This document shows, one piece after another, positions 24,087 through 32,083 of a stretch of 39,541 bases of DNA; positions within the stretch are counted from its first letter, which is position 1, and each line of letters begins with the position of its first letter. The position numbers and the translations under genes were made by a program. The stretch is from Oscillospiraceae bacterium. Its GTDB lineage: Bacteria; Bacillota; Clostridia; Oscillospirales; Ruminococcaceae. Where the stretch lies: positions 1 through 39,541 of the forward strand of contig JAFTZY010000063.1 of assembly GCA_017460955.1 (NCBI GenBank). Reading direction: 5' to 3'. The notes below the pieces were generated by a model. It saw nothing but the letters and a program-made list of their open reading frames with translations. It searched no databases and was not told the DNA's origin.

Positions 24087-25454
24087 ATGGCATCAAATTC
24101 TGAGAACGAGCGCCTGATCGACGAGGTGCTCTCCGAAACGGCGCAGGAGCAGCCGGAGGCACCGGAGGCGCCCGTGCAGGAGGAGACCCCTGAGGAGGAA
24201 GTCCCGGAAGAGGAAGCCCCCGAGGAGGAGGCACCTGAGGAGAGGACGCCTTCACGGGAGCACCGGAATGCGCCGCCGCGGCGCTCCGGCAGCGGACACA
24301 GCGGCAGCAAAAAGAAGAAGCGCCGCAAGCGCAGAAAGCACAAGAGCGCCAAGATCTACGGCACGCTCATCATGCTCACGCTGGTCTTTGTCATCTCCAT
24401 CTCCCTGTCCGTGGGGATCATCGAGGTGGGCAAGGACATGCTGGGCATTGACGGCTCGGAGACGCTCGTGCTGTTCAATATCCCGGAGGGTGCGACCACG
24501 GCGGACATCGCCGAGGACCTGCACGAGCAGGGCATCATCCGCATCCCGCGGGCCTTCATCTACTTCTCCCGCCTGAGCAAGGCCGATGCCAGCTATGTGG
24601 CCGGTGACCATACCGTGTCAAGTGCCATGGCCTATGAGACGCTCATCAGTGAGCTGACCGGAACGGCCGCCGTCAACGACGACCGGGAATCCGTGGACAT
24701 CATGTTCAAGGAGGGCATCACCCTTGTGGAGGCGGCCAACCTCCTGGAGGAAAATGAGGTCTGCGACGGCCAGAAATTCCTGTACTACTTCAATGCAGGC
24801 GGCTTCGGGTACAAGTTCGAGGACTACCTGCCCACCACCACCAGCAAGCTGAAGTTCTACAAGATGGAGGGCTATTTCTTCCCGGATACCTATACCTTCT
24901 ACAAGGGCACCGAGCCCGATGACGTGTGCCGGAAGGTGTACATGAATTTCGATGTCAAGCTGCGCGATGCGGACTATGCAAGGATGGACGAGCTGGGCGT
25001 GACGCTCGACGAGATCATCACGCTTGCCTCCATGATCCAGGCCGAGGCCGCCAACGACGCCGAAATGCCCGACATCTCCTCCGTGTTCTGGAACCGTCTG
25101 AACGACCCGGCGGAGTTCTCCATGCTCCAGTCCGACCCGACGACCAAGTACGTCAACCAGACCATCAAGCCGAACATCGCCCTCAAGGACGAGAACATCT
25201 ACGCCGCCTATGACACCTACCAGTGTACGGGTCTGCCGGCCGGCGCCATCGGCAATCCGGGACTTGCCGCCATCCAGGCAGCCCTCTACCCGAACGAGAC
25301 CGATTACTACTACTTCTATGCGAACATCGACACCCATGTGACCTACTTTGCCCGCACGCTCGAGGAGCACAATGCGAACATCGAGATGGTCAAGCAGCAG
25401 CAGGAGGAGGCCGCCGCGGCTGCCGATGCTGCCGCCGAAGGGGAGGGCGAGTGA
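24087..25454 (+). CDS. mltG: endolytic murein transglycosylase MltG
   Basis: Membrane-bound lytic transglycosylase that cuts nascent glycan strands and sets their length. Residues 1-88 are cytoplasmic: a Glu/Pro-rich stretch (about 20-52), then a Lys/Arg cluster. One membrane helix spans about 89-112. The extracellular part has the LysM-like region (GATTADIAEDL) and the YceG catalytic domain: EGYFFPDTYTF, ASMIQAEAAN with the predicted catalytic Glu320, SVFWNRL, LQSDPTTKYV and GLPAGAIGNPGLAAI. I chose the ATG at 24087 with GGAGG 8 bases upstream rather than the in-frame ATG at 24069, which lies just before that site. It overlaps the U32 gene by one base. Confidence 0.94.
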   Translation: MASNSENERLIDEVLSETAQEQPEAPEAPVQEETPEEEVPEEEAPEEEAPEERTPSREHRNAPPRRSGSGHSGSKKKKRRKRRKHKSAKIYGTLIMLTLVFVISISLSVGIIEVGKDMLGIDGSETLVLFNIPEGATTADIAEDLHEQGIIRIPRAFIYFSRLSKADASYVAGDHTVSSAMAYETLISELTGTAAVNDDRESVDIMFKEGITLVEAANLLEENEVCDGQKFLYYFNAGGFGYKFEDYLPTTTSKLKFYKMEGYFFPDTYTFYKGTEPDDVCRKVYMNFDVKLRDADYARMDELGVTLDEIITLASMIQAEAANDAEMPDISSVFWNRLNDPAEFSMLQSDPTTKYVNQTIKPNIALKDENIYAAYDTYQCTGLPAGAIGNPGLAAIQAALYPNETDYYYFYANIDTHVTYFARTLEEHNANIEMVKQQQEEAAAAADAAAEGEGE

Positions 25455-26695
25455 TGTACCGCCCGGAGCTTCTGTGCCCGGCGGGGGACAGGGAACGCCT
25501 GGAGGCTGCCATCCGCTTCGGTGCGGATGCGGTCTATCTGGGGGGGACCTCCTTCGGGATGCGGCAGGGGGCGCCGAATTTTGATGCCGCCGCGCTCTGT
25601 GAGGCCGTCTCCCTTGCCCACAGCAAGGGCGTGAAGGTCTATCTGACCGTCAATACCCTGCCGCGCACGGATGAAATGGAACGGCTGCCGGCGTTTGTCG
25701 CCGAGGCTGTCCGTGCCGGGGTGGATGCGATGATCATCGCGGATCTCGGCGTATTCGATGTCGTGCGGCACCTTGCCCCCGAAATGCCGGTCCATATGTC
25801 CACACAGACCGGGATCGTCAATGCCGCCGCTGCCAATTTCCTCTACAAGCTGGGCGTGCGGCGCGTGGTGCTCGCCCGGGAGCTCTCCCTTGAGGAGATC
25901 CGGGCGATCCGCCAGAGCATCCCCGAGGATATGGAGATCGAGGTGTTCGTCCACGGAGCCATGTGCGTGTCCTTCTCCGGACGCTGCCTGCTGTCGGCGT
26001 ATTTCACCGACCGGGATGCCAACCGGGGCGCCTGCGCACAGCCGTGCCGCTGGAAGTACAGCCTGGTCGAGGAGAAGCGTCCGGACACCCCCATGCCCAT
26101 CCGGGAGACCCCGGAGGGAACGTACATCCTCAATGCACGCGACCTGTGCATGATCGACCATATCAGGGAGCTGCGTGAGGCGGGCGTGAGCTCCTTCAAG
26201 ATCGAAGGCAGGGCCAAGTCCGCCTACTATGTCGCCACCGTGACGGGTGCGTACCGCATGGCGCTCGACTGGTACCTTGCCCATCCGAAGGGCGAGCCCA
26301 TGCCGGCATGGATCCGGGAAGAGGTGTTCAAGGTCAGTCACCGGCGCTACTGCACGGGATTTTTCTTTTCCCACCCCAATGCCTGCCAGTACTATGACAA
26401 TTCCGGCTACATCGCAAGCTGCGATGTCGTCGGCGTGGTGGACCGCTGCGAGGGCGGGAGGGTCTATGCCACCCAGCGCGGCCGGTTTTTTGAAGGGGAT
26501 ACCCTCGAGATCGCCGCTCCCCTGCGCGAGCCCGTCTGTGTGACCGTGCAGGATCTGCAAAACGGCGAGGGGGAGCGCGTGGAAACTGCCAATCATGCCA
26601 TGATGGCACTGTCCTTTGCCTGTGAGGGGAACTTCCCGGCGGGGAGCCTTCTGCGAAGGCAGAGTGCGGATGACGAGGCAAGGGAGATCGTATGA
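25454..26695 (+). CDS. U32 family peptidase (tRNA/rRNA hydroxylation-type)
   Basis: A 413-residue member of peptidase family U32. Members such as TrhP and RlhA are needed for prephenate-dependent hydroxylation of tRNA or 23S rRNA, rather than being proven proteases. ELLCPAGDRERLEAAIRFGADAVYLGG is represented at the start; the U32 signature is EVFVHGAMCVSFSGRC followed by GACAQPCRW, with four conserved Cys (two here and further ones) suited to an Fe-S cluster. FKIEGRAKS also fits. Start and mltG stop share a base; its end overlaps the CPBP gene by 4 bases. Exact RNA target is not readable from sequence. Confidence 0.9.
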   Translation: MYRPELLCPAGDRERLEAAIRFGADAVYLGGTSFGMRQGAPNFDAAALCEAVSLAHSKGVKVYLTVNTLPRTDEMERLPAFVAEAVRAGVDAMIIADLGVFDVVRHLAPEMPVHMSTQTGIVNAAAANFLYKLGVRRVVLARELSLEEIRAIRQSIPEDMEIEVFVHGAMCVSFSGRCLLSAYFTDRDANRGACAQPCRWKYSLVEEKRPDTPMPIRETPEGTYILNARDLCMIDHIRELREAGVSSFKIEGRAKSAYYVATVTGAYRMALDWYLAHPKGEPMPAWIREEVFKVSHRRYCTGFFFSHPNACQYYDNSGYIASCDVVGVVDRCEGGRVYATQRGRFFEGDTLEIAAPLREPVCVTVQDLQNGEGERVETANHAMMALSFACEGNFPAGSLLRRQSADDEAREIV

Positions 26696-27360
26696 AAGTA
26701 CTTTCAAAGCCGCTTGTGACGGCGCTCATCGTATTTCTGGTGCTGTTCTATGCCGCCTGGACGGCGGTGGAATGCCTCCTGTGCCCCATGCTGGCTGTGC
26801 GGCTCGGTGAGGATCCCGTCCCTATGTACCTGGTGCGGGACCTTGTGCTTAAGAATCTGCTCTGGACGCTCCCGGCCTTTCTGCTCATCGGGCGCTTTGA
26901 CAAAACGCTCACCATCCGCCGCCGGGAGATGCTCACGCATCCGGTGCGCGTGGGGGAGACCATAGCGCTCTTTGCGGCCTTCCTCGGCTACATCCTCCTT
27001 ACTGCATGGCGGGCCGGCGGGGGACTGCATGTCTACGGGGAGCATCTGCCCGAGTGCCTGGCGTTTATCACGGTGGGGCTGACGGAGGAGGCCGTGTTCC
27101 GCGGCTGGATCCTCAACGCCCTCCTGCCCCTGGGCAAATGGCAGGCGCTTGCGGTCTCCTCGGTGCTCTTCCTGTTCATCCATTTTCCCATCTGGATCAT
27201 GCACGGGACCTTCGTTTCCGCCTTTACAGGACTGGGCTTTCTCACCATCCTGGCACTGGGCTTCCTGTTCGGACTTGTGTTCCTCAGGTGGCGCAATCTC
27301 TGGATCCCCATTGCCATGCATATGCTGTGGGACATCGGCGTGACGGTGCTGTACCCGTAA
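26692..27360 (+). CDS. CPBP family intramembrane glutamic protease
   Basis: A 222-residue membrane protein with about 6-7 hydrophobic segments. The CPBP/Rce1-like motifs are present: EEAVFRGW (the catalytic Glu pair), FLFIHFP and the late HMLWD. Bacterial members serve in prenyl-protein-like processing, bacteriocin immunity or unknown roles. It ends the thyX-started run and is followed by a terminator. The ATG overlaps the U32 stop by 4 bases. Confidence 0.88.
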   Translation: MKVLSKPLVTALIVFLVLFYAAWTAVECLLCPMLAVRLGEDPVPMYLVRDLVLKNLLWTLPAFLLIGRFDKTLTIRRREMLTHPVRVGETIALFAAFLGYILLTAWRAGGGLHVYGEHLPECLAFITVGLTEEAVFRGWILNALLPLGKWQALAVSSVLFLFIHFPIWIMHGTFVSAFTGLGFLTILALGFLFGLVFLRWRNLWIPIAMHMLWDIGVTVLYP

Positions 27361-27369
27361 CTGCGAAGC

Positions 27370-27405
27370 AGCCCCCTTCCCGCAAGGGGAAGGGGGCTTA
27401 CTTTT
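27370..27405 (+). terminator. terminator of the thyX-to-CPBP run
   Basis: An 11-bp stem, GCCCCCTTCCC paired with GGGAAGGGGGC, around a short loop, followed by TTACTTTTATT. It separates convergent genes. Confidence 0.75.
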
Positions 27406-27406
27406 A

Positions 27407-28165
27407 TTACCGGGACTGTGCATTGAGATACGCACAGGGGTCGATATAATGCTCCCCCTGCAGCACCTCGAAATGCAGATGCGTGTCCATGGCGTGCTCG
27501 GCATCCGCGGAGTCCCCGAAGGCACCGATGACCGCGCCGCCGGAAACGGCATCGCCCTCACAGACGTTCAGGCCGGGATTCATCCCGCAGTAGCGGCTGT
27601 ACATCCCGTTCTGATGGTCGATCGTCACGCAGATGCCCCAGAGCGGGTCGTCCCTGACCTCGCTGACGATGCCGTCTGCCATCGCGTACACCGGGTCGCC
27701 GAGGGATCCGGCAATGTCAATGCCGTTGTGCGTCTGCCAGACCCCGGTGGTCTGTGAGCGCACGAGCTCCCCGTGGCTGAAGTCCCCGATGATCTCGCCC
27801 CCCGCCGGCAGATAGAGCGACGGCGTGGGAACAGTCGGCGGTTCGGTCGCCTCGGCCGCTGTTTCCTCCTGCAATGCAGGGGCAGCCTGCGTCTCCGGGA
27901 GCACCTCGACAGTCAGTGCGATCTGTGCGGACTGCTCTGCGGGCGCGGCGGGCCGGGCTGCGGGCGCCTCCGTCGGGAGCGGTACCCGCACCTCGAGATC
28001 GGCCGCCGGCATCCCGTCCAGGGCGGAATCGAGCTGGAGCGTGATCTCCTGCGCGGTCTGTGTATAGGCAAACCAGCAGGAGACGCCGATCATGACGGCG
28101 CACAGCAGCATCACCAGATAGAAGCTCAGGCGGCCCGTGCGTTTGGAATGGATCTTGTTATGCAT
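27407..28165 (-). CDS. SpoIIQ-like M23 family membrane protein
   Basis: A 252-residue protein with one N-terminal membrane helix (about 14-36), a Pro/Ala/Glu-rich linker (about 62-115) and a C-terminal LytM/M23 domain. This is the layout of SpoIIQ, the forespore partner of SpoIIIAH during engulfment. The zinc ligands are present: His146 and Asp150 (HNGID), and His231 in THLHFEV (with His229). The histidine normally found in the YxH loop is replaced (RYCGM, about 192-195), so hydrolysis may be impaired. GGAGG lies 9 bases before the ATG. A GTATA box at 28214-28210 might be the -35 of a sigma-F promoter, but the -10 match is poor. It could instead be a general cell-wall protein. Confidence 0.75.
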   Translation of the reverse strand: MHNKIHSKRTGRLSFYLVMLLCAVMIGVSCWFAYTQTAQEITLQLDSALDGMPAADLEVRVPLPTEAPAARPAAPAEQSAQIALTVEVLPETQAAPALQEETAAEATEPPTVPTPSLYLPAGGEIIGDFSHGELVRSQTTGVWQTHNGIDIAGSLGDPVYAMADGIVSEVRDDPLWGICVTIDHQNGMYSRYCGMNPGLNVCEGDAVSGGAVIGAFGDSADAEHAMDTHLHFEVLQGEHYIDPCAYLNAQSR

Positions 28166-28176
28166 GTGTCAACACC

Positions 28177-28203
28177 TCCGCTGTTATCATGCACCGCAGC
28201 GGA
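28177..28203. promoter_or_regulatory. inverted repeat in the divergent M23/ABC intergenic region
   Basis: TCCGCTG (28177-28183) and CAGCGGA (28197-28203) form a perfect 7-bp inverted repeat with a 13-base spacer. Candidate operator or leader hairpin for either divergent gene. No convincing sigma-A promoter for the ABC genes was found in this gap. Confidence 0.35.
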
Positions 28204-28247
28204 CGGGATTATACACGGCACTCCAAAAATATTCCGGAGGTTTTTCC

Positions 28248-29960
28248 ATGCAGAAATTGCTGCGCTTTCTCGCGCCCTATAAACGGGAGCTGTTCTTAGG
28301 CCCCTTTTTCAAGCTCCTTGAAGCCATCTTTGAGCTCATCGTCCCCGTGGTCATGGCCCGCATCATCGACGGCGGCATCGCCCGGGGGGATGCGGCCTAT
28401 GTCGGGCGGCTGTCGGGACTCATCGTCCTGCTCGGGGCGTGCGGGCTGTGCTTTGCACTGACCTGTCAGTACCTGGCGGCCAAATGCGCCTTCGGCTACG
28501 GCACGGACCTGCGCGAAGCGCTCTACCGCCATATCCACACCCTCTCCCCGGCCGAGCTCGACCGCCTGGGAAGCGCCCGGCTCGTGAGCCTTCTGACCAA
28601 TGACGTGACCGCCTCGCAGTCGGGCGTGAACATGTTCATCCGTCTGGCCTCCCGTGCGCCGTTTTTAGTAGTGGGCGCGATCGTGATGTCCCTCATCATC
28701 GACTGGCAGCTCTCCCTCATCTTCCTGGCCGTCGCCCCCGTCATCGGATGGCTTTTGTGGTTCGTGATGCACAGGACCATCCCCATGTACGGCGAGAACC
28801 AGAAGCGCCTGGACCGCATTGCCGCACGCACCGAGGAGGACCTTGACGGCGTGCGCGTCATCCGTGCCTTTTCCCGGCAGAAGCAGGAGACACAGGACTT
28901 CGCCGATGCCTGCGCCGACCTGGAAGCGGCGCAGCTGCGCGTGGGCAGGATCTCCGCCGTGCTCAATCCCCTGACCTTCATGATCCTCAACCTCGGCATC
29001 GTCGCCGTGCTCTGGTTCGGCGGCATCCATGTGGATACCGGAAGGCTCTCCCAGGGCGACCTGACCGCCTTCACCAATTATATGACCCAGATCCTGCTGG
29101 CCATGGTGGCCCTTGCCAATCTCATCGTCATCCTCACCCGCGCACAGGCCTCCTCCCTGCGTGTGGCCGAGGTCTTTGAGGTCACCTCCTCCATGCAGGA
29201 CGGCACCGCGCAGCCGGATCCGCACAGCGAAGAGGCAGTGTGCTTTTCGCATGTCTCCTTCTCGTATCCCGGTGCGGGCGATGCGGCCCTCACCGACATC
29301 AGCTTTACTCTGCACCGCGGCGGGACGCTCGGCATCATCGGCGGTACGGGCTCGGGCAAATCCACCCTTGCCGCCCTCATCACCCGCGCCTATGACGCAG
29401 GGGAGGGGACGGTCCGGGTGTTCGGGCAGGATGTGCGCGGTCTGACGCTTTCGGCGCTGCACCGGTGCATCGGCACCGTGCCGCAGAAGGCCGTGCTCAT
29501 GAGCGGGACGGTCGCCGAGAACCTGCGCTGGGCCGATCCCGACGCCCCGGAGGAGGCGCTGCACTGGGCCGCGGACATCGCACAGGCATCGGAATTCATC
29601 GATTCGCTCCCCTTCGGGATGCAGACCCGCCTTGTGCAGGGCGGCCGGAACCTCTCCGGCGGCCAGAAGCAGCGCCTGACCATCGCAAGGGCCCTGGTCG
29701 GGCATCCGGCCATGCTCGTGCTCGATGACAGCATGAGCGCACTCGACTATGCGACCGATGCGGCACTTCGCACGGCACTGCGGGCGCAGTGCAGCGGGAT
29801 GACGCAGGTCATCATCTCACAGCGGGCGACCTCGCTCATGCACGCCGACCTCATTCTCGTGCTCGAGGACGGACGCTGCGTCGGGCAGGGAACGCATGAC
29901 ACGCTCCTGCGCGAATGCGCCGTCTACCGTGAGATCTATGAGTCCCAGATGCATCAGTAA
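28248..29960 (+). CDS. heterodimeric ABC exporter subunit with degenerate Walker B
   Basis: A 570-residue ABC exporter half: six membrane helices (about 15-300), then an ATPase domain. Walker A is GGTGSGKST, the signature is LSGGQKQRL, and the switch region has TQVIISQRATS. The Walker B is LVLDDS: Asp494 replaces the catalytic Glu. This marks the non-hydrolysing half of asymmetric exporters such as TM287/TM288 or BmrCD. The consensus ATP site is then formed by the partner's Walker motifs and this subunit's LSGGQ. I chose the ATG at 28248, with CGGAGG upstream and the membrane domain starting there. The partner gene follows after 12 bases. Exported substrate is unknown (drug or lipid types are common). 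Confidence 0.9.
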   Translation: MQKLLRFLAPYKRELFLGPFFKLLEAIFELIVPVVMARIIDGGIARGDAAYVGRLSGLIVLLGACGLCFALTCQYLAAKCAFGYGTDLREALYRHIHTLSPAELDRLGSARLVSLLTNDVTASQSGVNMFIRLASRAPFLVVGAIVMSLIIDWQLSLIFLAVAPVIGWLLWFVMHRTIPMYGENQKRLDRIAARTEEDLDGVRVIRAFSRQKQETQDFADACADLEAAQLRVGRISAVLNPLTFMILNLGIVAVLWFGGIHVDTGRLSQGDLTAFTNYMTQILLAMVALANLIVILTRAQASSLRVAEVFEVTSSMQDGTAQPDPHSEEAVCFSHVSFSYPGAGDAALTDISFTLHRGGTLGIIGGTGSGKSTLAALITRAYDAGEGTVRVFGQDVRGLTLSALHRCIGTVPQKAVLMSGTVAENLRWADPDAPEEALHWAADIAQASEFIDSLPFGMQTRLVQGGRNLSGGQKQRLTIARALVGHPAMLVLDDSMSALDYATDAALRTALRAQCSGMTQVIISQRATSLMHADLILVLEDGRCVGQGTHDTLLRECAVYREIYESQMHQ

Positions 29961-29972
29961 GGAGGGTGTGTG

Positions 29973-31712
29973 ATGAAAGGAACTGTTCTGCGCATCCTGC
30001 GCTTTTCCGGACCGTTTACGGGGTATCTGATCCTGGCGGTCGTATCCGCACTCATCGGCGTCTCCCTCTCGCTCATCGTCCCCATCCTCATCGGTAAGGC
30101 CGTGGACTGTGCGGCGGCAAGGGGCGGGGTCGATTTCAGGGGCCTTCTGCTGTATGTGCTCGTGCTCTCGGTGTGCGTTCTGGCAAGCACAGTGCTCCAG
30201 TGGCTCCAGGGGCTGTTCATCAACCGCCTTGCCTTCGGGACGGTGCGAAGGCTCCGGGAGGCCCTCACCGCCAAGCTCGGCACGGTGCCGGTGTCCTATA
30301 TCGACGGGAGTGCCAGGGGCGACCTCATGGCAAGGATCATCCCGGATATCGAGACCGTCTCGGACGGCCTGCTCCAGGGCTTTGCACAGCTCTTCACAGG
30401 CGCGGTGACGATCCTGGGGACGCTCGTGTTCATGCTGAGCATCAATGTGAAGATCACCGCGGTGGTCGTGGTGATGACACCGCTGTCGCTGCTGCTGGCC
30501 TCCCAGCTTGCCAGACGCTGCCACAGCGCCTTTGAGAAGCAGGCAGCCCTGCGCGGGGAGCTCGGCGCACTCACCGAGGAGCTTGTGGGCAGCCAGAAGC
30601 TCGTGCGGGAGTTTGCCTATGAAGAGCGCTCGATCGGCCGCTTCTGTGAGATCAATGCCCGGCTCGGGGAGGCAGGCCGCAAAGCGACCTTCCTGTCCTC
30701 GCTGAGCAACCCCTCCACCCGCTTTGTCAACGGCCTGATCTATGCCGCCGTCGGGACCTTCGGCGCACTCGGCACCATCGGCGTGCTGCCGTGGGTGGGC
30801 GCGATGAGCGTCGGACAGCTTGCAAGCTTTCTGTCCTACTCGAACCAGTACACCAAGCCCTTCAATGAGATCTCCGGGGTCATGGCGGAGCTCCAGAATG
30901 CCGTTTCCTGTGCGTCCCGGGTCTTTGAGGTGCTCGATGCGCCCGATGAGCCCGACGACAGCCGGTGCGCTGCGGCAAGCGAATGCAGGGGCGCACTGTC
31001 CATCGAGGACGTCAGCTTCTCCTATCTCCCGGAAAAGCCCCTCATCCGGCATTTTTCCATGCAGGTGCAGCCGGGGCAGCGCATTGCCATCGTCGGTCCC
31101 ACCGGCTGCGGCAAATCCACCGTCATCAATCTGCTCCTGCGCTTCTATGACGTGCAGGAGGGACGCATCCTCCTTGACGGGACGGATACCCGGGAGATGA
31201 CCCGGGACAGCCTGCGCAGCTGCTTTGGCATGGTGCTCCAGGAGACGTGGATCTTCACCGGCACCGTGGCCGAGAACATCGCCTACGGCTGCCCGGACGC
31301 CACCCGCGAGGAGATCGTGCGGGCCGCGAAGAGCGCCCATGCGCACAGCTTCATCGGACGCCTGCCCCAGGGGTACGATACCGTCATCTCCGATGCGTCC
31401 GGGCTCTCCCAGGGACAGAAGCAGCTCCTGTGCATCGCCCGCATCATGCTGACCGACCCGCCCATGCTCATCCTCGATGAGGCGACCAGCTCCATTGATC
31501 TGCGCACCGAGCAGCGCATCCAGCGGGATTTTGAAAAGCTCATGCAGGGCCGCACGAGCTTCATCATCGCCCACCGCCTGTCCACGATCCGCACCGCCGA
31601 CCGCATCCTGGTCATGAAAAGCGGTCAGATCGTCGAGCAGGGCGACCATGCCTCGCTCATGGCGCAGGGGGGCTTCTACGCATCGCTCTACAAGAGCCAG
31701 TTCGCAGGATAG
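29973..31712 (+). CDS. heterodimeric ABC exporter subunit with intact Walker B
   Basis: A 579-residue partner of the preceding subunit. A six-helix membrane domain precedes the ATPase. Walker A is GPTGCGKST and Walker B is LILDEA with the catalytic Glu, but the signature is LSQGQKQLL instead of LSGGQ. This is the complementary defect expected in an asymmetric exporter, since the degenerate site pairs this signature with the other subunit's Walker motifs. The H-loop is FIIAHRLST. GGAGG is 7 bases before the ATG at 29973; the GTG three bases earlier is a less likely start. The broken small membrane gene follows after 12 bases. Confidence 0.92.
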   Translation: MKGTVLRILRFSGPFTGYLILAVVSALIGVSLSLIVPILIGKAVDCAAARGGVDFRGLLLYVLVLSVCVLASTVLQWLQGLFINRLAFGTVRRLREALTAKLGTVPVSYIDGSARGDLMARIIPDIETVSDGLLQGFAQLFTGAVTILGTLVFMLSINVKITAVVVVMTPLSLLLASQLARRCHSAFEKQAALRGELGALTEELVGSQKLVREFAYEERSIGRFCEINARLGEAGRKATFLSSLSNPSTRFVNGLIYAAVGTFGALGTIGVLPWVGAMSVGQLASFLSYSNQYTKPFNEISGVMAELQNAVSCASRVFEVLDAPDEPDDSRCAAASECRGALSIEDVSFSYLPEKPLIRHFSMQVQPGQRIAIVGPTGCGKSTVINLLLRFYDVQEGRILLDGTDTREMTRDSLRSCFGMVLQETWIFTGTVAENIAYGCPDATREEIVRAAKSAHAHSFIGRLPQGYDTVISDASGLSQGQKQLLCIARIMLTDPPMLILDEATSSIDLRTEQRIQRDFEKLMQGRTSFIIAHRLSTIRTADRILVMKSGQIVEQGDHASLMAQGGFYASLYKSQFAG

Positions 31713-31724
31713 GGGGACACGGGG

Positions 31725-32082
31725 ATGGACGACAATATCTATTCGATCGTGATGCTCGTGTTCGGCGGCGTGATGCTGCTTTATGCGGGGGATGTGTTCC
31801 TCTTTGGCTCCCCGAAGCTCATACAGAGGCACTATGCCGTCAAGATGAGGGACGAAAAAACGCTGTGCAAGGCAGTTTGCCAGGATGACGGCTCTCATAG
31901 GTCTCAGCCCCGTCCTGAGCGGACTTGCAGGGCTCACAAGGCTCTGGTACCTTGCCGTGCTCGTGCTGATCGTGACGCTTGCGGCCGCCATCGTGCTGAG
32001 CGTGCGCCTTATGCGCGGGGAAGTGGACTTCACGCCGGATCCGCCGCAGGAGACCGGAGATGATACGGAAGGAGAAGAATGA
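31725..32082 (+). pseudogene. small membrane protein gene split by a +1 frameshift
   Basis: The first frame encodes MDDNIYSIVMLVFGGVMLLY and onward to RDEK (one membrane helix, about 45 residues). After the A6 run at 31855-31860 the natural continuation lies one base over: RCARQFARMTALIGLSPVLS and a second membrane helix, ending in an acidic tail at 32082. Read with one A fewer, the gene gives a sensible two-helix protein of about 118 residues; in frame it degrades into Arg-rich nonsense. It may be a sequencing error, a strain mutation or a phase-variable site. It sits between the ABC genes and moxR in one apparent operon. Family unknown to me. Confidence 0.7.
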
Positions 32083-32083
32083 T

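Noticed and set aside
31855-31860. Programmed frameshifting at the A6 run
   Set aside because: The needed shift is +1, not the -1 of usual A-rich slippery sites, and no stimulating structure is obvious. An indel or sequencing error is simpler.
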